A DNA stretch of 64,000 bases, taken from the NCBI RefSeq assembly GCF_000275845.1, contig NW_006766889.1, forward strand, positions 795,643 to 859,642. Direction: 5' to 3'. The DNA comes from Dichomitus squalens LYAD-421 SS1 (Eukaryota > Basidiomycota > Agaricomycetes > Polyporales > Polyporaceae). The notes under the pieces are model-generated. The model was not told where the DNA came from, made no database searches, and saw only the letters and a program-made list of their open reading frames with translations. A program made the position numbers and the translations under genes. Positions within the stretch are counted from its first letter, which is position 1, and every line of letters begins with the position of its first letter. This document shows positions 10,922 to 22,187 of this stretch, one piece after another.

Positions 10922-13187
10922 TGCTGCTACCGGTGTAGAGCGACATGCGTAATAGATCAGGTTCGTAGCATCCTCTTGGTTTCGTACTGCTCAAAGGTCG
11001 CGGCGTTGGTGCGAGCGTTCAATCCAGCATACTCTGGGCGGCGACAAGTGCGAACAGACGGCCAGACAAGCGATATTGACCCTGTAACGCAAACTTTCGC
11101 AAGATGGCATGGCGAGGGCTTCTCCCATCAGCTTCCTTGTCGCCATACTGCGGCATCTCCCTAGGGCGGGACAGCGACTGCCTATATTGTGAAACCTTCT
11201 CGCAGTCTGGCAGCAGTCCGTCAGTCCAGACAGATTTTTGTTGTCTCCAAGCCGTCATCTCTGATAGGAATGCGCGTTCTCTGCTCACAGAAGGCACCAA
11301 CCCAAGTGGCCTTGATATTCTCCTCATCACGCAGCGCGAGAAGGCGTCGTTCACTATGGATCGCCGGTTCACCTCAATCATCTCGTATCAGCCGCCCTGC
11401 AGCTACCTCAGGAGAGAGAACGCTCGAGATCCTCAGGAAGCACAACTACGTGATGCAATAGCAGCAACTCCCGCGGGCTGTCACCGTCTGTCTCGCTTGC
11501 CAACACGGCATGTCAGCAATCTACGAAGCCAGACCAATCCCTAGGACGCTGGTGAGAACGACGGAGAAAGTTCAGCTGCTATTCGACAGCCCCCGCCGCC
11601 GTTCATATGATCGTCGCCTTGCCTTTGCGTCTTCTGTGCGTCATCCTGTCAGCCACTTTCATTCTCAAGGCGATGGGCGTAGCATGCGTTGCGTATGCTT
11701 TACCCCTTGACCTTCGTGGCGTTCGGGTGCGTGCCGAATCTCCTGAGATCGCCGGCTATATTGTACGCCCATCCTGTCATTGGCCGTGGTTCGCGGGATA
11801 GGGCTATGATCTGCTAGGTTCGACGGGTTCATACTTCCGAACAAGGCACGGATTCTCGGACAGCCCCGCCTCATCAGCATGCGGGGCAATGTGGGTCTGG
11901 AGGGAGCTTCGCGGTACGGCAGAGATGCCCTTGCAACGCTTTGAATCCCCACGATGTGCCTTTTGATGGAATCTCCCCCTTGAGGCCCTTGTTCAGTGTC
12001 TTGCACAATATCTCCCAGCCTGCGGTTCCTGTTGTGCTGACCTATTTCATTGTTCCGTACCAAAGAGGGAACTCCGACTGCAGTCGCAAGTTCGAGAAGA
12101 CACCCTACATCGACCGTATCAACGAATGATGGCGTACTCAGCGTCCTGCTGCAACGGTGTGTATTTTCTCTCGCCGGACGGTGCGTCGGATCGCGGTTAT
12201 TCAATTGACGTTGCCCTGCTGACCCGGGCTCCGTGTGAATCTCTCAGGAGAATTTGAGCGGAACAACGATTGCGGGATTTCAGGACGGATGGTTCTTTGC
12301 TCGGTATTGGTATGGGACTCAGCTGCTTGAAGTCGACGATTCGCAACGGCCAGCGGACAGTAAGACACTTTGCAGCGAACTCGGGGATTACGGCAGGGGT
12401 GCGTTGTTATCGGGGTAGCCACGGCAGCTTGAGAATCGCTTCCTTACCAGGCGCCCCGGCCTCTGGAGCTGCTCTCCCTGCCGTGTGGATCTGAGGTCGT
12501 TGTGGCCCCTTGGCAGTACAAGCACATTATCGACGCTCAATGTCACCAACCGTACGTTGACAGGGGGGACGGCATGTGGAAGCAATGTTCTGCATTGTGA
12601 TTTCCACTTGTCAGGCAATATCTCCTGCTAACGGCCACTCCACGATACGCGGGCGGTTATAGAAGCCTTGCCTAGGCGTCCAGGAAGCCCTAAGACCGCA
12701 TGTGCCGCAAACGGCGCCACGCCCCGGATTCCTGCAATTTTATTACGCAGCTCTGGGTGGGATCCACGGGGACGTGCTGACATCCCGCAGCGTAACCTTG
12801 CGTGGCATTGCAGCGTGTGCCTGCCAGGTGCTTCCCCTCTCGGAACTTCATGCACTATGCGTGGAGCGGTCCCGAAAGAGGTGAGCTCTCCCTGCGCAAC
12901 TAGGCCTTCATGATTTGCTGAGTTCGAACCCGATGCAGATTGGGTTCTCGCCTTCTTGTACTCGCGCTCCCATCTCGCTCTGCCTTTTGGTAGCCTTCAC
13001 CCTTCGCACACCGTAGCATCGGTGAGGGAATCATCAGATGACGGAACGGTGCGAGTGAATCAAGTGTTGTAACAGGTGCGTCTCTGCATTGCTTCTTGTC
13101 AGAGTCCAGCCTGTGGAAGCTGATGAAGCGATTGACGATTGACCGGGATGGGTGTAGAGCGAACTTTATCAGCGCAGCTCGTCGACT
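10922..13187. other. 2.3 kb gene-poor stretch with possible degraded ORFs
   Basis: No complete gene could be built. The best single frame is 11607-11801 (+), 64 codons, beginning with a hydrophobic signal-peptide-like MIVALPLRLLCVILSATF. A minus-strand frame of 179 codons (11665-12204) has poor protein character. Plus-strand fragments around 12130-12220 and 12740-12880 look protein-like but are separated by stops. A decayed secreted-protein gene is possible. Confidence 0.35.
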
Positions 13188-13193
13188 TATAAG
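13188..13193 (+). promoter_or_regulatory. TATA-like box for the DUF6534 gene
   Basis: TATAAG lies about 70 bp upstream of the ATG at 13263. The call is based on position and sequence only. Confidence 0.35.
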
Positions 13194-13262
13194 TACTGCT
13201 ACGTCGCAGCGCACCCGGTACCTCCAGAGCGAAGCGCAACTCCAAGAATACGGCCCTCAACC

Positions 13263-15065
13263 ATGGCAAGTGATCCTTCTCAGCCGCCCGTTTCGAGCGA
13301 GACGCTCCTTCGGTCAGTCTATTTTTCCTTCTGTTTCCGGTTCAACGCCGTGTCTGACGAAGAGACCCTTACTAGTATCGGTCCCATCGTGCGTGTCTCC
13401 CGGTTCTCCTCTTTCAGTGGGAGCGAGAGAGACCTGAGCCCCTTGAGTCTAGCTTATCGGCGCCCTGCTCTCATGGATGCTCTTCGGCATTTCGATCGTT
13501 CAGCTCTGTACGTATCCGTCCACATATCGTGGCATCCTTCATTCCATGTGAACGCCCCCTGGGACGTTTACTGACTAAGTTGCTTCATTTCAGATATCTA
13601 CCATGTGTCATTCCCCCGCGAGCGCTGGGCCATCTGGGCGTCAGTGTACATCATCTTTGCGCTCGATATCTTCCAGAGCATTGTCGTCGCCAACGAGGCG
13701 TGGGAGACGCTCTGCTCGGGCTGGGGGCGTCCTATCAACCTCCAGTTTCCGGGGTGGACATTCACCGCCTTGCCCATCGTGTCCAGCATCAGTGCGTGGC
13801 CGTACATGGTCAAAATGGGAGTAGTGACAGCTTATTGCATCCTTTGCCCCGCGTAGTCTCCGTTTGGGTACAGGCATTCTACGCCTGGAGGATACACCAG
13901 CTCGGCAAGTGGAGAGTAGTTCCCGTCATTATCATTATTGTCAGTGAGCCTCAGGGCGTTACATTGACCGTTACGATTTCTAACACTCCGTCTGATAGAC
14001 TTCGCTTGCACAAGCGGGTGGGGCGTGTGCCATTGCGATCTCGGTGCATATCAGCCCCCCGCTGTTCTTCAGATGACGGTCGCTGATTATCATGTCGCGC
14101 AGTTCATCTGGCTCAAGAATATCGAGCGCCTGCATGACACGAACATGTTCGCTCGGACAATCGTATGTGCATATGCCCATTGATGTCAGATATCCGCCAA
14201 CTAGTGTGCATGGTTAGGTGTGGCTGGGCGGCAGTGCCTTCACCGATGTGGTATGCATCATTACTTCGTCACCGTTGCTTAGAAGCTGACAGACAGGCTG
14301 CAGACCATCATGACGTCCATGTGCTACCTAGTGCGTCTACCCTCGTGCACGTCAGTCATACTCAGTCAACTATCATTGACCGCCGTCTCTTTTCAGCTTT
14401 ACAGAGTGAAGAGGCAGTCGATGGCGTTTGAGCGGAGCGAGTTTGTCGTCAGACGTCTTATCAAACTGACGGTGGAGACCGGCTGTGCCTGCGCTCTTTC
14501 GGCAGTCCTGGAGCTTGCCTTCTTCCTCGGCATGCCTGAGACCAACATACATTTGATTGTGTAAGTACGCCACGTGCTCCTAGATCCTCTCTGAGCTTTC
14601 TGACACCCTCTCTGTTAGCGCGCTGATCCTGAGCAAAGGTGTGCAAGAATGTGACCGGCCGTCCTACCTGCGTTTCTGTCTAACCAAGCTCGATCTGAAG
14701 TTTACTCAAACACGCTGATGACGTCGCTCAATTCCCGTGCCAACATCTCTGGAAACAAGAGTCAGTACAGCACATCGACGACGATGGGTTTCAGGAATGT
14801 AGGCACGTTTGCCGACGCAGACGATACGTCTCGAGGTGTTGCTATCAGCATTTCACGCGTTACGGACTCCGGAACGGCTGCGTCAGGTACTGCCACCGAC
14901 GATAAGTTCTCAAGGGTGCGTCAATCTATCCAGTGGAGCTGGTCACAATGATTCACCATGCGTAAGCAGAGTTGGGACGTTGAGATGAACGATGTACCCC
15001 CACCCTCCAAGGACGATCGATTGGCCCCCTCCCTCGGTGACACCACCTGGCATAAAGGGCTCTAG
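13263..15065 (+). CDS. DUF6534 seven-transmembrane protein
   Basis: Basidiomycete-expanded integral membrane family of unknown function. It is heavily split, into about 11 short exons. Clear ones are 13263-13388, 13453-13507, 13594-13791, 13857 to about 13940, about 14079-14163, the exon with KRQSMAFERSEFVVRRLIKL (about 14396-14561), the VYSNTLMTSLNSR exon (about 14706-14912), and 14970-15065. Family signatures in order: IGPILIGALLSWMLFGIS with QLYIYH; RERWAIWASVYIIFALDIFQ; QAFYAWRIHQLGKW; VWLGGSAFTDV; KLTVETGCACALSAVLEL; and the C-terminal YSNTLMTSLNSR. The last exon supplies a hydrophilic tail ending HKGL. Some internal exon borders are uncertain by a few bases; the family is clear. Confidence 0.8.
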
Positions 15066-15919
15066 GTATCGACGGAGGACTTGCTCATCTAGCAAGCATC
15101 GCTCGTTGGTGAGGTGGTTACTTCCTTGGGCATCAGTAATATTTATCTTTGGCTCTGATCGGTCATCTACGGATCTGTTCAGCTGTAGTATGTAGGATAA
15201 GCTTTGTTGTAGGTTTCTCTGCAGGCACCGATCTCGACTGATCAATAGCATCAGAAGAATCTGCACAATTCTGAAAACGCAAGCAAGACCTTTCAGAGCT
15301 CTCGGAACTGCTCTGTAAGGGAATTTCGGGCGCTTATGCACCGCCACTGAATAGCGCGCAAGGCTTGACAGAACTTATGCGACACGTCGGATCGTACTAC
15401 CCACGCTGGTTGCACAGAATCGCCATACGTCGCCATAGCTCTTATAAACGATTTCGAGATAGCAGGGAGTGTCCCGCTCAAATTTGGAAAGAACCAAAGC
15501 ACGAGCGCTGCGGGGTGCCGACCGCAATTGGCGGAGCGCGCCATTTTTGAGAGTTCAGCACTCAGAGATCGTCAGCTCCACTGATGCTACGTCGCTTCAG
15601 ATCGTCGGCGGAGGACTGCCTAGGACCGCCAGCATGATGCGAGGTGATGATTGAGCCGCTCACTTGCCCTTCGCGCAGATAGCCGTGGAGACCGCCGGTG
15701 GGCCTTTTAGCGTCTGATGGTGATGCCTGATATGGAGTCGCAGCGAGGTCGATCGCTCCGGAGTTAGCATCCGCCCTCCGTGATTGGCTTATGATCAAGC
15801 TCTGTGCAACGCGCGCCCCTCGTCTTTGTTGCGACATGCAGCTCGTCCCAGGGACGGTGTCCAAGCAATTTATATGGGCGTACCTGCGCCCCGCAGTGAA
15901 TACCACTACCTCTGCTCCC
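15066..15919. other. Intergenic between convergent genes, no gene seen
   Basis: Both flanking genes point into this segment. Frames on both strands (for example 14943-15347 and 15562-15906, minus) have no recognisable domain. Confidence 0.4.
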
Positions 15920-16926
15920 TCACAATCTTGTCACAGACCACTCCAGCACATGGTAGGGATCTGTGTTGCCGGGCCACATCCCGAAGAAATCGTCTCCACC
16001 GATCTCTTTTCGCAACCTGGCCTTCACCTCTACCTTCGCGCCAGCCTCGGCAAAGACTCCTTCCCATAGCTCTCTCCAACTCTCTGGTGAGTGGCATTCC
16101 ATCGACCAACCGTCGAGGCCCGGCGTCCATAGGCGCTGAATGGTGGTTCCGCCCTGGACGCCGAAAAGCACTGAACCCGGAAGCGGGGAAAGCAGACCGG
16201 CGAGAAGCTGCGCGATGTGGTGCTGCTGGGGGTAGGAAAATAGATGGAAGAACGCGCCGGCAAAGATCGCTGAGACGTGCCCATGAAGCCCGTTCAGTGA
16301 TGTTAGGGAAGAGAGAGACGGACGGGTCTGGGCAGGGGAGGAGGACGTAGGGAGAGGCGCAACAGGAGAGAGGAATGCGGGGTCTAGGATGTCGCCTTCG
16401 AGGAAGTGCGCGGGAAAGGTGGCGGGAGTCGACCGGAACATCTCGTGCCCAAGACTCCAGAAGTCCTTGTTCAAGTCGCATGCGACTATGTTTTGTGCGG
16501 GGAAGCCGTCCAGAGCTGCTTTACGGACATCGTTCCCAACTTTCGACAGCTTCAGCAGACGAAAAATCGTGCAAAGTGAGCCCACACTCACAACAGCAGC
16601 CCATATCAAGGAGCACTGCGTCTGGTCGTTCCCTTCCTAATCTCAACAGATCGGGGTAGGCTGGCAAACGCGCCATTTTCAGTCGCATGAACTCGAAGAT
16701 GCGAATATAGGGATACTGGTATCTCTAATGGACTATCGTATATCAGAGTGCTGTATATGCTGAACGGCTCTACGGCTACCTTGAATGCCTTCGCCTGGAC
16801 CGAGATGACATGTTGTTTGAGCTCCCGATCACCGTCGATGCCAGTCACGGCTTTCATGAATTTTGTTTCCTCCTCGTCTGGGTCATACAACGAGTCGTCC
16901 AGAGGGTGGTCAGACGTTTCCGCCAT
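15920..16926 (-). CDS. Class I SAM-dependent methyltransferase (fungal, substrate unknown)
   Basis: Exons 16926-16780, 16715-16592 and 16539-15920 sum to 296 residues. The second intron junction restores LLDMGCCFGNDVRKAALDG, which is motif I of the SAM-binding fold, followed by the motif II acid in NIVACDL. Further conserved blocks are FEFMRLKMARLPAYPDLL upstream, HVSAIFAGAFFHLFSYPQQ (motif IV-like) and LWEGVFAEAG. A common basidiomycete family, usually annotated only as methyltransferase-domain protein. It is cytosolic by appearance (no signal or membrane segment). No neighbouring biosynthetic gene suggests its substrate. A longer minus-strand frame starting at 17226 is not needed. Confidence 0.85.
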
Positions 16927-18567
16927 GAGCGTGTCGACTGCGTGCCAGTTGCCTCGAGAGCGCGAAGTCTGGTGGAGCACAACTTCGTGTAGTGCGCGAC
17001 ATGCACAGTACGCACTCGAAGGGTATATAGCTATCTCAGGCCCATCTGAGGTAAGAATGACACATCGGACGCGTCGATGGCTCTGATATACCGGGGTGCG
17101 TGTGGCCAGCCCATGGCATATCATACGAGCGAGGCGCACAGCATGGCGCCCTATGTCCCCAGCTCTCACACGGCGGATCACGGAGAAGGCCACCGGAGCT
17201 TTACAGAAGGACAGACTAGGCACCATTCACCAATGCATTCGAAACGATGTTTATACACCTATGAAGGCATGCGCGGTGCAACGGGCTCAGAACATACCTT
17301 TGGAACACCGGAGGAGGTCAGCATCTCTTGTAAGAGCCGAGGGTGGCTCTTGGAACGGCGATTCTGAGCGGTTGCACATGTTGCGCACGAAGAAGCAGCA
17401 CGAGGGAAGAAGTCAACGCGACTGATCAGAACAGTCGGTTGGCTGTACCTGCCTATCTCGGTGTGACCATAGTTGATTTCTGTCGGAACACACGATGTAA
17501 AGAAAAACACGAAGAGTAAATTTATCAAGGGTTGCTCAACGGATGGAGAATTACTCGATGGGAGAAGTTTGCCTTAGGACAGCAAGACAACTTACAGCAT
17601 GTCGCATCACTGACTTCCGGGTCTCTTCAATTCTGGCTACTGTGCGAGGTTGTTGCGTAGCTGAGGTACTGAGTCGTCAGCGGGCTTATCGGCCTACGCA
17701 TGTCCGACTACTAGGCGCTTTCCACGATTCCGCGACGAAGTGCAAACTCTTGCTGAGGTCGGAGAGACAGATGAAGCATGACAGCCATCAGCGAAGAAGT
17801 TGAACTAGCAAGAACGGGGCTCGCTATGTATGTCGTATGGGAGCGTCGGTGCATCAGTTGAGCCGGCACATGCCGGCGGCATGCGAATGCGCGCCTGGAG
17901 ATTGTTTGTCTTAGTTTGGAGGTTTGTTTACCTGCGAGGGCTCTGCCGACCCCAAGTTGCCACCGATCACCATCATGCGCCAAATGCTAGCTATTCTGCA
18001 AGAGGCAAGGTAGCGTCGCAGTATAGGCGTCGAGGGTATGGCTTATACTGGATCCAGAGCAACTGGCTCGCATACGCAGGGTCTTTCACTTCCGACTGAT
18101 GCCGCGATACGGCATGGCTTCTGCCGCTAAACTGTTGTCTTCCGCTTCGCACGGGCTGGCAGCCAGCAGGGCCATCGGTCCTGACTTACGTACCAACCCC
18201 ACCTTCTCTGGCCATGTTCGTCCGGTATTCCGGATGGACACCCCAGGGTCAGGCCACCCCCGCCTATTCGCGTCGTCTGAACGAGTTAGATCGCTCCTGC
18301 GGTCTAGTCGGTGAGTTGTGGCTTGCGCGTTCATCATTGTGCCTCGCGATAGTCTCACACACTGTGGACAGGTCTCAAGGAGTGCCTTACGTTGTTACAT
18401 CGGCCTACACTGCGCCAACACGTCCAAGGTTAGGTGGCGGTAGTGTCCAAATTTCTGTCTCTCGCGTCACGACCCAGATCAAGCCGGGCCGGCAACTTCA
18501 CGCTTATAATTAGCCCTCGACACAACTTGTATGGGTTTGAAGGCGCAGCACAGTGTGGTGGCGTCTC
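16927..18567. other. Gene-poor stretch upstream of the GMC pair
   Basis: This contains the methyltransferase promoter and the distal promoter of GMC gene 1. No frame here shows family motifs or closes with neighbours. Confidence 0.4.
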
Positions 18568-18579
18568 TATACTTATAGG
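18568..18579 (+). promoter_or_regulatory. TATA-like element upstream of GMC gene 1
   Basis: TATACTTATAGG lies about 115 bp before the ATG. Inferred core promoter. Confidence 0.35.
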
Positions 18580-18688
18580 CAGGACTTCCCCACTGCAGTT
18601 AGTCAAGTGTACGTCGGCAACCTGGGCTATTCCCGCAGTCCGTGGCCGCAAAGAGTCTCAATCTTCGAGCTCGCCGCAGTCCACCGCA

Positions 18689-21263
18689 ATGTTCTCTTCA
18701 CCTCTTCTTTGCCTTTACGTGTTCTGTATCACGCATGTACTCGGTGCCATCTTCGAAAGCCCGACACCAGAAATTCTCAACAGCAAGTATGACATCATCA
18801 TCATTGGTGGTACGCCTCACGCTAGTCGTTGTTTCGCATGGTCGACAAAACCGCTGATGTCACCTATCCACCGAAGCGGGTGCTGGAGGTGCGGTAATGG
18901 CCAACCGGCTTACTGAGGACAACAGTACAAAGGTTCTGCTCATTGAGGCGGGCGGAAGGTCAGTCGAAGAACTCCAGGACGATGTTCACCAGCTCACAAT
19001 CAGATGCAGTGATTTCATGAACACCAATATCTTGGCCCCTGGTCTTGCCACCAGTCTGTCGCGGTCAAAATTTGTATGTTTATGCACCCGTGCTCGCGTG
19101 TGGCATCTAGAATCTATTGTTCTAGGATTGGAATTTCACGACGACCCCTCAAGTCGGTCTCAACAATCGTTCCGTACAGTACCCGCGAGGATTCGTTCTA
19201 GGTGGTTCGACAGCTATCAGTGAGTGGGAGCGAGAGCGATCTTCATGCTTGCTAAAATCGGGTACGATAGATCTAATGATATACAGTCGGGGTACGATTG
19301 ACGACTTCAATCGTGTCGCGAACGTCTCTGGGGATGAGGGATGGTCCTGGAATGAGATGCTTCCGTTCATCTTCAAGGTTCGTTTTCTGCATCCTCTTCT
19401 ACTGCTTCAACGCCCCAACGTATGCGAGTGCTTCTGTAGGTCGATAACATGACCACTCCTACAGACGGGCACAACACCACCGGCCAGTTCAATCCAGCGT
19501 TGCATAACACTGACGGTAAGTTTCTGTCCCAGGTGGTCAGCTGCCTTTCTGACAAATAATATCAGGCGTAGTAGATATCAGCGTTCCGGGGGTATCCCTG
19601 GATATTGATGCGCGTGGACTCAATGCGTCTCAGGAGTTACCAGATGAATTTCCATTCAATCTCGACTACAACTCCGGAAACACGACTGGTTTCAGTGAGT
19701 CGCCCCTGTTTTTGCCCTTAGAACGTCCGTATGCTTATCGCAATAGGTTGGACACAGGCAACTGTATGTGTCAGTGGTCAGGAGTCTTTGCAAAAATCTG
19801 ATTACGAGCCTAGATCCATGATGGTCGGAGAACTACCTCGGCTACGTCCTACCTCGCGGAAGCATTCAACCGAACTAACCTTGATATCCTCGTCAACACT
19901 CGCGTCACGAAGATCGCGCCCGTTGGAGAGGTCAACGGAGTCCCTGACTTGCGTAGTGTTCAGTTCGCGCAATCTGCCAATGGTCAGCCTACACAACTCG
20001 TTACCTACCCTTACTGACATAATGGACACGCTTTAGGTACTCTGTACACCCTCGAGGCCGCCGAGGAGGTTATTCTCTCTGCTGGCGCAGTGCAGTCCCC
20101 TCACATTCGTGAGTCTCTCCATAGTATCAATAGATTGCCTTCCTGACAGCAATTCGCCACAGTGATGCTATCGGGTATCGGCAACAAGGACCACATCTCC
20201 TCTTTTGGAATCAAGACACTCGTCGACTTGCCTGCAGTTGGCACTAACATGCAGGACCACGTCTTCCTCGGCAACTCCTGGCTGGTCAATTCAAACTTCA
20301 CCCTGGACGACCTTCACCGAAACGCCACGCTCTCCGCTGAGCAATTGCAGATTTGGGAAGTCAACGGCACAGGTCTGATTGGTCTTCCTCCGACGAACCA
20401 ATTCGCCTGGCTCCGAGTGGACCCTTCCGTGTTCCAGAGCCTGAACGCAACGGATCCGAGTGCCGGGACGACGTCCGCGAACTTCGAGATGATCATCAGT
20501 GTATGTGCCTTACAGCTCGTAGAACTTACGAGGCGGTTGCTGATAGACTCGCGCCCGGACAGGATAACTTCGCCTCCAAGCGCGTCGCGCTTCCAGCTGA
20601 AGGACGTTTCCTCACCTTTGTGACCAACGTCGTCTCGCCCAGCTCTCGTGAGCCGTCATTTCCCTTAAGTTCTCTCTCATTATGTACTAGTATTAATTGA
20701 CGTTCCTCGCACACTCTTAGGCGGTAATATCTCTTTGGCATCAGCGAACCCCTTCGACGCGCCTCTCATTAACCCTAACCTCCTTGGAACGGACGTGGAC
20801 GTTGCAATTATGCGCTCCGCGATCAAGGCTGCGCGTGCGTTTGCCGCTGCCCCTGCGTGGTCTGACTACATCATCAGCGAGTTCGGCGCATTCGCAAACG
20901 CAACTACAGACGAGGAACTGGACGCGTACATCCGGGATAATGCGGACACTGTGGACCATCCTGTCGGGACGGTGCCGATGGGTAAGGGGTGTGAGGGGGC
21001 GCTCAACGCAGATCTAACTGTAAAGGGCACTGCGGGGTTGAGGGTTATCGACGCGTCTGCCTTCGTGAGCAAATCTATCATTCAGTCAGGTCCGCCCAGG
21101 CGCGGTTTACTGATGGATCTGATGTGATTGGTAGCCGTTCGTCCCTTCGGGGCATACGCAAGGTCCCACTTACATCTTGGCGGAACGGGCTGCAGAGCTC
21201 GTCAAGGCAAGTCTGGGACAGCAGGAGCGTAGTAGGCATCACCGCGGTGGTAACAAGTACTGA
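18689..21263 (+). CDS. Secreted GMC oxidoreductase, aryl-alcohol-oxidase-like (copy 1)
   Basis: FAD-dependent flavoenzyme of about 600 residues in 14 short exons; every junction I checked keeps frame. The signal peptide MFSSPLLCLYVFCITHVLGA precedes the FAD-binding strand YDIIIIG and GAGGAVMANRL. GMC signature 1 is YPRGFVLGGSTAIS and signature 2 is SAGAVQSPHI joined to LMLSGIG. The two catalytic histidines are seen in TVDHPVGTVPMG and SGHTQGPTY. Asn-rich sites suggest N-glycosylation. Aryl-alcohol oxidases make extracellular H2O2 for lignin peroxidases; glucose or alcohol oxidase activity cannot be excluded from sequence. The last exon begins after an intron at about 21074-21132 and ends with a Ser/His/Gly tail. 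A paralogue follows directly downstream. Confidence 0.9.
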
Positions 21264-22187
21264 GGCCTCTTGCATGTCGTTCATTTTGAGCATGCCGTCA
21301 TCTTGAAGACGTGGGTAGTTGGCTCCACATGTCGACAGGAAAAGTATCACCAATTGCGTCCTGTATAGTCATCATGAGAAACTTGTATACACGACCGCTC
21401 CAAAGCCAAGGATGACGAGGCGCTTACCTGCTCGAGAAAGTTCGTGACCGCAGCGCAATCTAAAGGGGGTGCGGACGCTTACACGCCAAATGATAATCAA
21501 GTACTGTCGGTGTCCGTGCAGAGCGGCGCGGAGGGACATGACAGGGCTTCGGATCTAGGCCGCTGCTTCAGACGAGGTACAGTAGTTCAATTACCGTGCT
21601 TGCACAGCCACGCTACGGGGCGCTGTCATAGTCTGAGCTCCGTCTTCTGCCATCCTTCGTCATATCCCAGGAGTACGTACATACTGTAGCACAACGAGGA
21701 ACGCGGCGCCCTGCAGCGGAATGCCTTGTGCCATGCTAACTCTGCCATTACCGTCTGTTCTTGCCGATGTCCTGCCGATTATGGGCGCGGCGATGTGTTG
21801 CTGAGCTGAACGTCGCTCCCAAACATAGAAGGCTGCCGTTCATCACCTTCTATTTCCCATACGGGTATGGCACTGGGAGAATTACAGCATCCCCGCTATT
21901 ACCGTCACCAGGGGGTGTCGGTCATGTGCCGTCTGTGGCCTCGGAGGGTGGTATGTGAATCTCTCAATGGTGGTAGTGCTTCCGCCGACGCTCAGGATAT
22001 CTCATCATCAGGCTATCCACCTGGACGCCCGTCGTTCCGCGGGTGTTTCAACACATGCCGAGCAGCAGGTGCAGAAGTCGGCACCCAAGCGCTGAATCTC
22101 ATTCCTTAATAATGGGTGTCAACTGGTTCGGACGACCTCCTGGGTCCCCCCTCGCAATACGTCGTTCATACGTCCACAAGGATAGCG
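21264..22187. other. Spacer between the two GMC genes
   Basis: About 920 bp. It holds the terminator of copy 1 and the promoter of copy 2. No coding frame is supported and no repeat is obvious. Confidence 0.45.

Noticed and set aside
11665..12204. 179-codon minus-strand frame
   Set aside because: Arg/Pro-rich shadow of protein-like fragments on the plus strand; no family features.
12905..12945. tRNA T-loop-like string GTTCGAACC
   Set aside because: The bases on either side do not pair as a T stem, and no acceptor or anticodon stem can be drawn around it.
16606..17226. 206-codon minus-strand frame as a separate gene
   Set aside because: Its inner part is exon 1 of the methyltransferase (from 16926). 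The rest is upstream sequence read through and into intron 1.
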